Positions 61,660 through 64,000 of a stretch of DNA of 64,000 bases are shown here, piece after piece; position 1 is the first letter of the stretch, and every line of letters begins with the position of its first letter. Source of the stretch: Candidatus Dichloromethanomonas elyunquensis (GTDB taxonomy: Bacteria > Bacillota > Desulfitobacteriia > Desulfitobacteriales > Syntrophobotulaceae); the NCBI GenBank assembly GCA_001515265.1, contig LNDB01000010.1, forward strand, positions 1 to 64,000, in the 5' to 3' direction. The translations under genes were made by a program, and so were the position numbers. Below the pieces are notes generated by a model that saw only the letters and a program-made list of their open reading frames with translations, was not told the DNA's origin and ran no database searches.

Positions 61660-62400
61660 ATGAAATGTTTTATCATTGATAAATTAAATGTTCAAAGAGG
61701 GAATACGCACATCTTAAAAGACGTAAATCTTCATATTCACAATGGAGAATTAACTGCACTGATTGGACCGAACGGCGCGGGTAAAAGCACACTCTTCAAA
61801 GCGCTTATCGGAGATATTCCCTATACCGGGAGCTTTTACTATACCGATTCTCCTTATAAGAGGCTAGGCAAGCCCAAGATTGGGTATGTCCCGCAAAAGC
61901 TCGAATTTGATTACAGTTTTCCGGTAAGTGTGCTAGACCTTTTTTCAGCAAGTTTAAGCAGATTCCCAGTTTGGCTGTCACATAGGGGGAAAATGAAATC
62001 CGTTGCCACACGCTCCCTGGAGATGGTTCATGCTGAAAATTTACTGGATAAAAGGGTAGGGACTCTTTCCGGCGGAGAGTTGCAAAGGGTCTTATTGGCC
62101 CTGGCCCTCAATCCAATTCCGGACCTTCTGTTATTGGACGAGGCTTTCTCAGCAGTGGATCAAAGTGATTTAGTTCTTTTTTATAGCTTGGTAAAAAATC
62201 TGGTGGAAAAATATAATATTGCCGCTATTCTTGTTTCCCATGATCTTACTCTCGCCGCCAAATACTCCGGAAAAATGATTTTTCTCAATCACTCTGTGCG
62301 ATCGGTCGGAACACCGGAAGAAGTATTTGCCCATGAAACTTTTATTACGACTTTCCAAAGAGGAATTCAGAATGATTGTTCTGCAGCCTTGAAAACCTGA
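61660..62400 (+). CDS. ABC transporter ATPase of the zinc/manganese-uptake type
   Basis: 246 residues. Walker A is GPNGAGKSTLF near 37, the signature LSGGELQRV near 132, Walker B LLLLDEAFSAVD near 154, H-loop in LVSHDLTLAAKY near 193. The sequence resembles ZnuC/MntB-type ATPases (metal chelate family), including the TFQRGIQ C-terminal stretch. However, no matching permease or binding protein is adjacent; the next gene is a different membrane protein. GGAGGG precedes the ATG. Confidence 0.85.
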   Translation: MKCFIIDKLNVQRGNTHILKDVNLHIHNGELTALIGPNGAGKSTLFKALIGDIPYTGSFYYTDSPYKRLGKPKIGYVPQKLEFDYSFPVSVLDLFSASLSRFPVWLSHRGKMKSVATRSLEMVHAENLLDKRVGTLSGGELQRVLLALALNPIPDLLLLDEAFSAVDQSDLVLFYSLVKNLVEKYNIAAILVSHDLTLAAKYSGKMIFLNHSVRSVGTPEEVFAHETFITTFQRGIQNDCSAALKT

Positions 62401-62494
62401 TTCGGTTTGAGTAACGAGAAAGAAAGTTTATGGAAAACATTACCATAACTTGGTGCATATGATAATACGGATCAACATCAAGGGAGTTAGAGGT

Positions 62495-63103
62495 ATGCAT
62501 CATCCGAAGAATACTCCGGTTATTCAAGGGTTCGGCACATGTTCTTCCGGAATCTATGGAAGAACCGCGGTTCCTTTGATAAATGCGACTTATCAGCGCG
62601 CAAATCCTTATGGCCTGAAAGCCGCCCCCCCCAATTTGCTGCTGCTTACCCCCGCAATCTTCGGCGCAACAGGAATGTTTATTCTTGGTTTTAGTTTTTA
62701 TGGCCGCCCATTAAGTTTTGGCTATTCAAAATTTATCTTTTTCGTTTGTATCGGTGGAATCATCTGCTCTTTGGGCGCAGGCATGTACATTTATGAACTA
62801 TTGCTCATGAAGGATGTCGATTCGAGATTATATGATATCGTACTGCCTTTATTAACTGTTGCCATCTTTTTTGCCACTGCGTACAACCTTACTTACTCCC
62901 TTTATCCTTCAAGTTTCTCAGGGACAATAGGGAAGACGAGGATAACCCAGTTCCTGTCATTTTTAGCATTAAGCATAGGCAGCATTTCCGTTGGCGAGAC
63001 CTTTGATGTCTCCCCGCAGACATCGGAGGTTCAGATTCTTTTAGCTACAGAATCTTTCTGGAATTTATTTGCTCTGTCCCTGTTAATTTCGTTATTGGTC
63101 TGA
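62495..63103 (+). CDS. Unrecognised five-TM membrane protein
   Basis: 202 residues from ATG 62495 (AGGGAG and AGAGGT upstream). The first 50 residues are soluble and Gly/Pro-rich with one Cys; about five TM segments follow (roughly 50-70, 78-105, 115-135, 145-165 and 175-200). It ends at a short hydrophobic C-terminus, which suggests a compact or slightly truncated protein. I recognise no family. It lies 94 bp after the ABC ATPase and may be its partner, but lacks metal-permease signatures I can name. Confidence 0.6.
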   Translation: MHHPKNTPVIQGFGTCSSGIYGRTAVPLINATYQRANPYGLKAAPPNLLLLTPAIFGATGMFILGFSFYGRPLSFGYSKFIFFVCIGGIICSLGAGMYIYELLLMKDVDSRLYDIVLPLLTVAIFFATAYNLTYSLYPSSFSGTIGKTRITQFLSFLALSIGSISVGETFDVSPQTSEVQILLATESFWNLFALSLLISLLV

Positions 63104-63124
63104 TCATGACGTTGGATACTCTTA

Positions 63125-63478
63125 TTATCTTCTGCGCCGTCTCACCGGCAGGCAGATGACCTGGCCGACTCTGAGGTTAGACGGTTCCACCCCCGGATTT
63201 AAAGCTGTGATTGCTGCTATGGATAAACCATACCGTTGAGAAAGTTTGGAAAACGTGTCCCCCGCCTTAATAATATACCTGTTTCCGGGAGAACAGGGAA
63301 CGACACTCCTGCGAATAGGAATACAAATAGACTGTCCTACCTGAAGATTGTTGGGACTGACGCCGGGGTTGACGGAAGTAATGGCCTTTATGGTGGTATT
63401 GAATCTTTGAGCGAGAATATTAAATGTGTCACCCTGTTTTATGCGATACGGGATCGTGCCCCTTGGACATAGAGACAT
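63125..63478 (-). CDS. Two-LysM-domain protein
   Basis: 117 residues from ATG 63478 (AGGAG 8 nt upstream; GTG 63487 is too near the site). Two LysM domains: YRIKQGDTFNILAQRFNTTIKAITSVNPGV (about 10-55) and YIIKAGDTFSKLSQRYGLSIAAITALNPGV (about 67-112), each with the downstream GQ-x-ICIP/CLP turn. It ends in an Arg run. No signal peptide, as in spore-coat LysM proteins such as SafA; likely binds peptidoglycan or spore wall. Confidence 0.87.
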   Translation of the reverse strand: MSLCPRGTIPYRIKQGDTFNILAQRFNTTIKAITSVNPGVSPNNLQVGQSICIPIRRSVVPCSPGNRYIIKAGDTFSKLSQRYGLSIAAITALNPGVEPSNLRVGQVICLPVRRRRR

Positions 63479-63643
63479 CAAGCTCACTCCTGTATATTTT
63501 TTTTCTTTTTTATCTTATGAAGTCTTTCCTTGTCTGTCTGCCGCAAGGACATCCCGGAAGCATGGTTTTTATTTAGACAAAAAGAATAGCGGGAAGAAAT
63601 AATTTTAGACTTTTAGTAAGAAAAAGGAGAAAAACAGACTTAG

Positions 63644-63690
63644 TTTGATTGCTAAAATGTTTGACAACCAAATTATAGATGAGTTAATAT
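63644..63690 (+). promoter_or_regulatory. Promoter with two FabT-like boxes upstream of the MarR-type gene
   Basis: TTGACA (63661-63666) and TAATAT (63685-63690) with an 18-bp spacer form a promoter. TTTGATTGCTAAAA (from 63644) and TTTGACAACCAAA (63660-63672), starting 16 bp apart, resemble the TTTGA-spacer-TCAAA sites recognised by FabT-type regulators of fatty acid synthesis. Confidence 0.5.
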
Positions 63691-63716
63691 TTGGATGAGT
63701 ACCGGAAGGAAGTGTG

Positions 63717-64000
63717 ATGATGGAGAGGTCTTTCAGCTGTGAATTAACCGAGCTTCTGGTCAGGACCTTTAATGATATTCTGGCTGTGGAGGAATATGAA
63801 ATACAAAAAGGACCCCTCAATAACCTTACGATTACTGAAATCCATACCATTGAGGCTATTGGGATGTACCGTTCAAGGACCATGTCTCAGGTGGCGGCGG
63901 GCTTGGGAATTACAGTCGGGGCCCTGACTTCGACCATAAATCATTTGGTGGAAAAGGGTTATGTGAGCAGGGAACGAGATATTTCTGACCGCAGAATCGT
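63717..64000 (+). CDS. MarR-family regulator, FabT-like (cut by window end)
   Basis: The first 94 codons of a MarR winged-helix protein; the C-terminus is outside the window. Recognisable: N-terminal helix (ELTELLVRTFNDILAVEEYE), LTITEIHTIEAIGMY, the HTH (TMSQVAAGLGITVGALTSTINHLVEKGYV), and the wing with Asp-Arg (RERDISDRRI). AAGGA lies 6 nt before ATG 63717, 9 nt before ATG 63720. The promoter boxes and the sequence resemble FabT, the fatty acid synthesis repressor; the genes it would control must lie beyond 64000. Confidence 0.85.
   Translation, partial: MMERSFSCELTELLVRTFNDILAVEEYEIQKGPLNNLTITEIHTIEAIGMYRSRTMSQVAAGLGITVGALTSTINHLVEKGYVSRERDISDRRI

Overview
The window looks like the chromosome of an anaerobic, endospore-forming member of the Clostridia, most like the Desulfitobacterium/Desulfosporosinus/Dehalobacter group. 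This is inferred from the gene set: corrinoid methyltransferases with a RACE-type activator, anaerobic benzimidazole synthesis, pyruvate:ferredoxin oxidoreductase, menaquinone synthesis (MenA), spore germination genes (sleB-ypeB) and small spore-associated proteins. I saw no rRNA, tRNA, CRISPR array, prophage or insertion sequence.

Left part (1-14.7 kb): corrinoid metabolism. An AraC-type response regulator is followed by a one-carbon operon: a UroD/MtaA-type methyltransferase, an MtrH-type methyltransferase, a DUF1638 protein, a RACE-like [2Fe-2S] corrinoid activator and a short second UroD-type protein. No corrinoid-binding protein gene is visible, so it is probably upstream of the window. 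Next come a consensus sigma-A promoter, a cobalamin riboswitch with terminator, and six overlapping or closely spaced genes, cobT-bzaC-bzaD-bzaE-bzaA-bzaB. These match the oxygen-independent route to 5,6-dimethylbenzimidazole, the lower ligand of vitamin B12, and its activation. The cell appears to make the lower ligand next to genes whose enzymes use corrinoids, with cobalamin feedback. BzaC carries an extra C-terminal DUF2284 metal-binding domain, and both ThiC-like proteins have a CX2CX3C cluster motif instead of the CX2CX4C of ThiC.

14.7-26.1 kb: an FtsEX operon led by an exported coiled-coil protein without a hydrolase domain; TVP38-type membrane protein and UgtP-like glycosyltransferase genes on the minus strand; then a sensor kinase/regulator pair followed by a MacAB-type efflux operon (adaptor with a 17-serine run, ATPase, permease, TolC-like exported protein).

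26.2-45.7 kb: mixed housekeeping and envelope genes: PAP2 phosphatase, YkuK-like protein, DedA protein, queF behind a preQ1-I riboswitch, a second two-component pair with a TSUP permease, a TetR regulator overlapping menA tail to tail, a large cell-wall-binding protein, PadR regulator, aminotransferase, diguanylate cyclase, CDF metal exporter with a terminator in its leader, a DEAD-box helicase, a 24-codon ORF, a DUF4363/DUF421 pair and a Crp/Fnr regulator.

45.8-64 kb: spore and cell-wall functions (ypeB, sleB, L,D-transpeptidase, CotF-like coat proteins, NlpC/P60, M15 peptidase, LysM protein, DUF3787 and DUF1540 small proteins), a decayed two-component system, nifJ, YitT, CorA, a GNAT acetyltransferase remnant, an amino acid permease, an ABC ATPase paired with an unrecognised membrane protein, and the start of a MarR/FabT-like regulator cut by the window end. 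Start codons were chosen by ribosome binding site spacing; where this differs from the longest reading frame it is stated.
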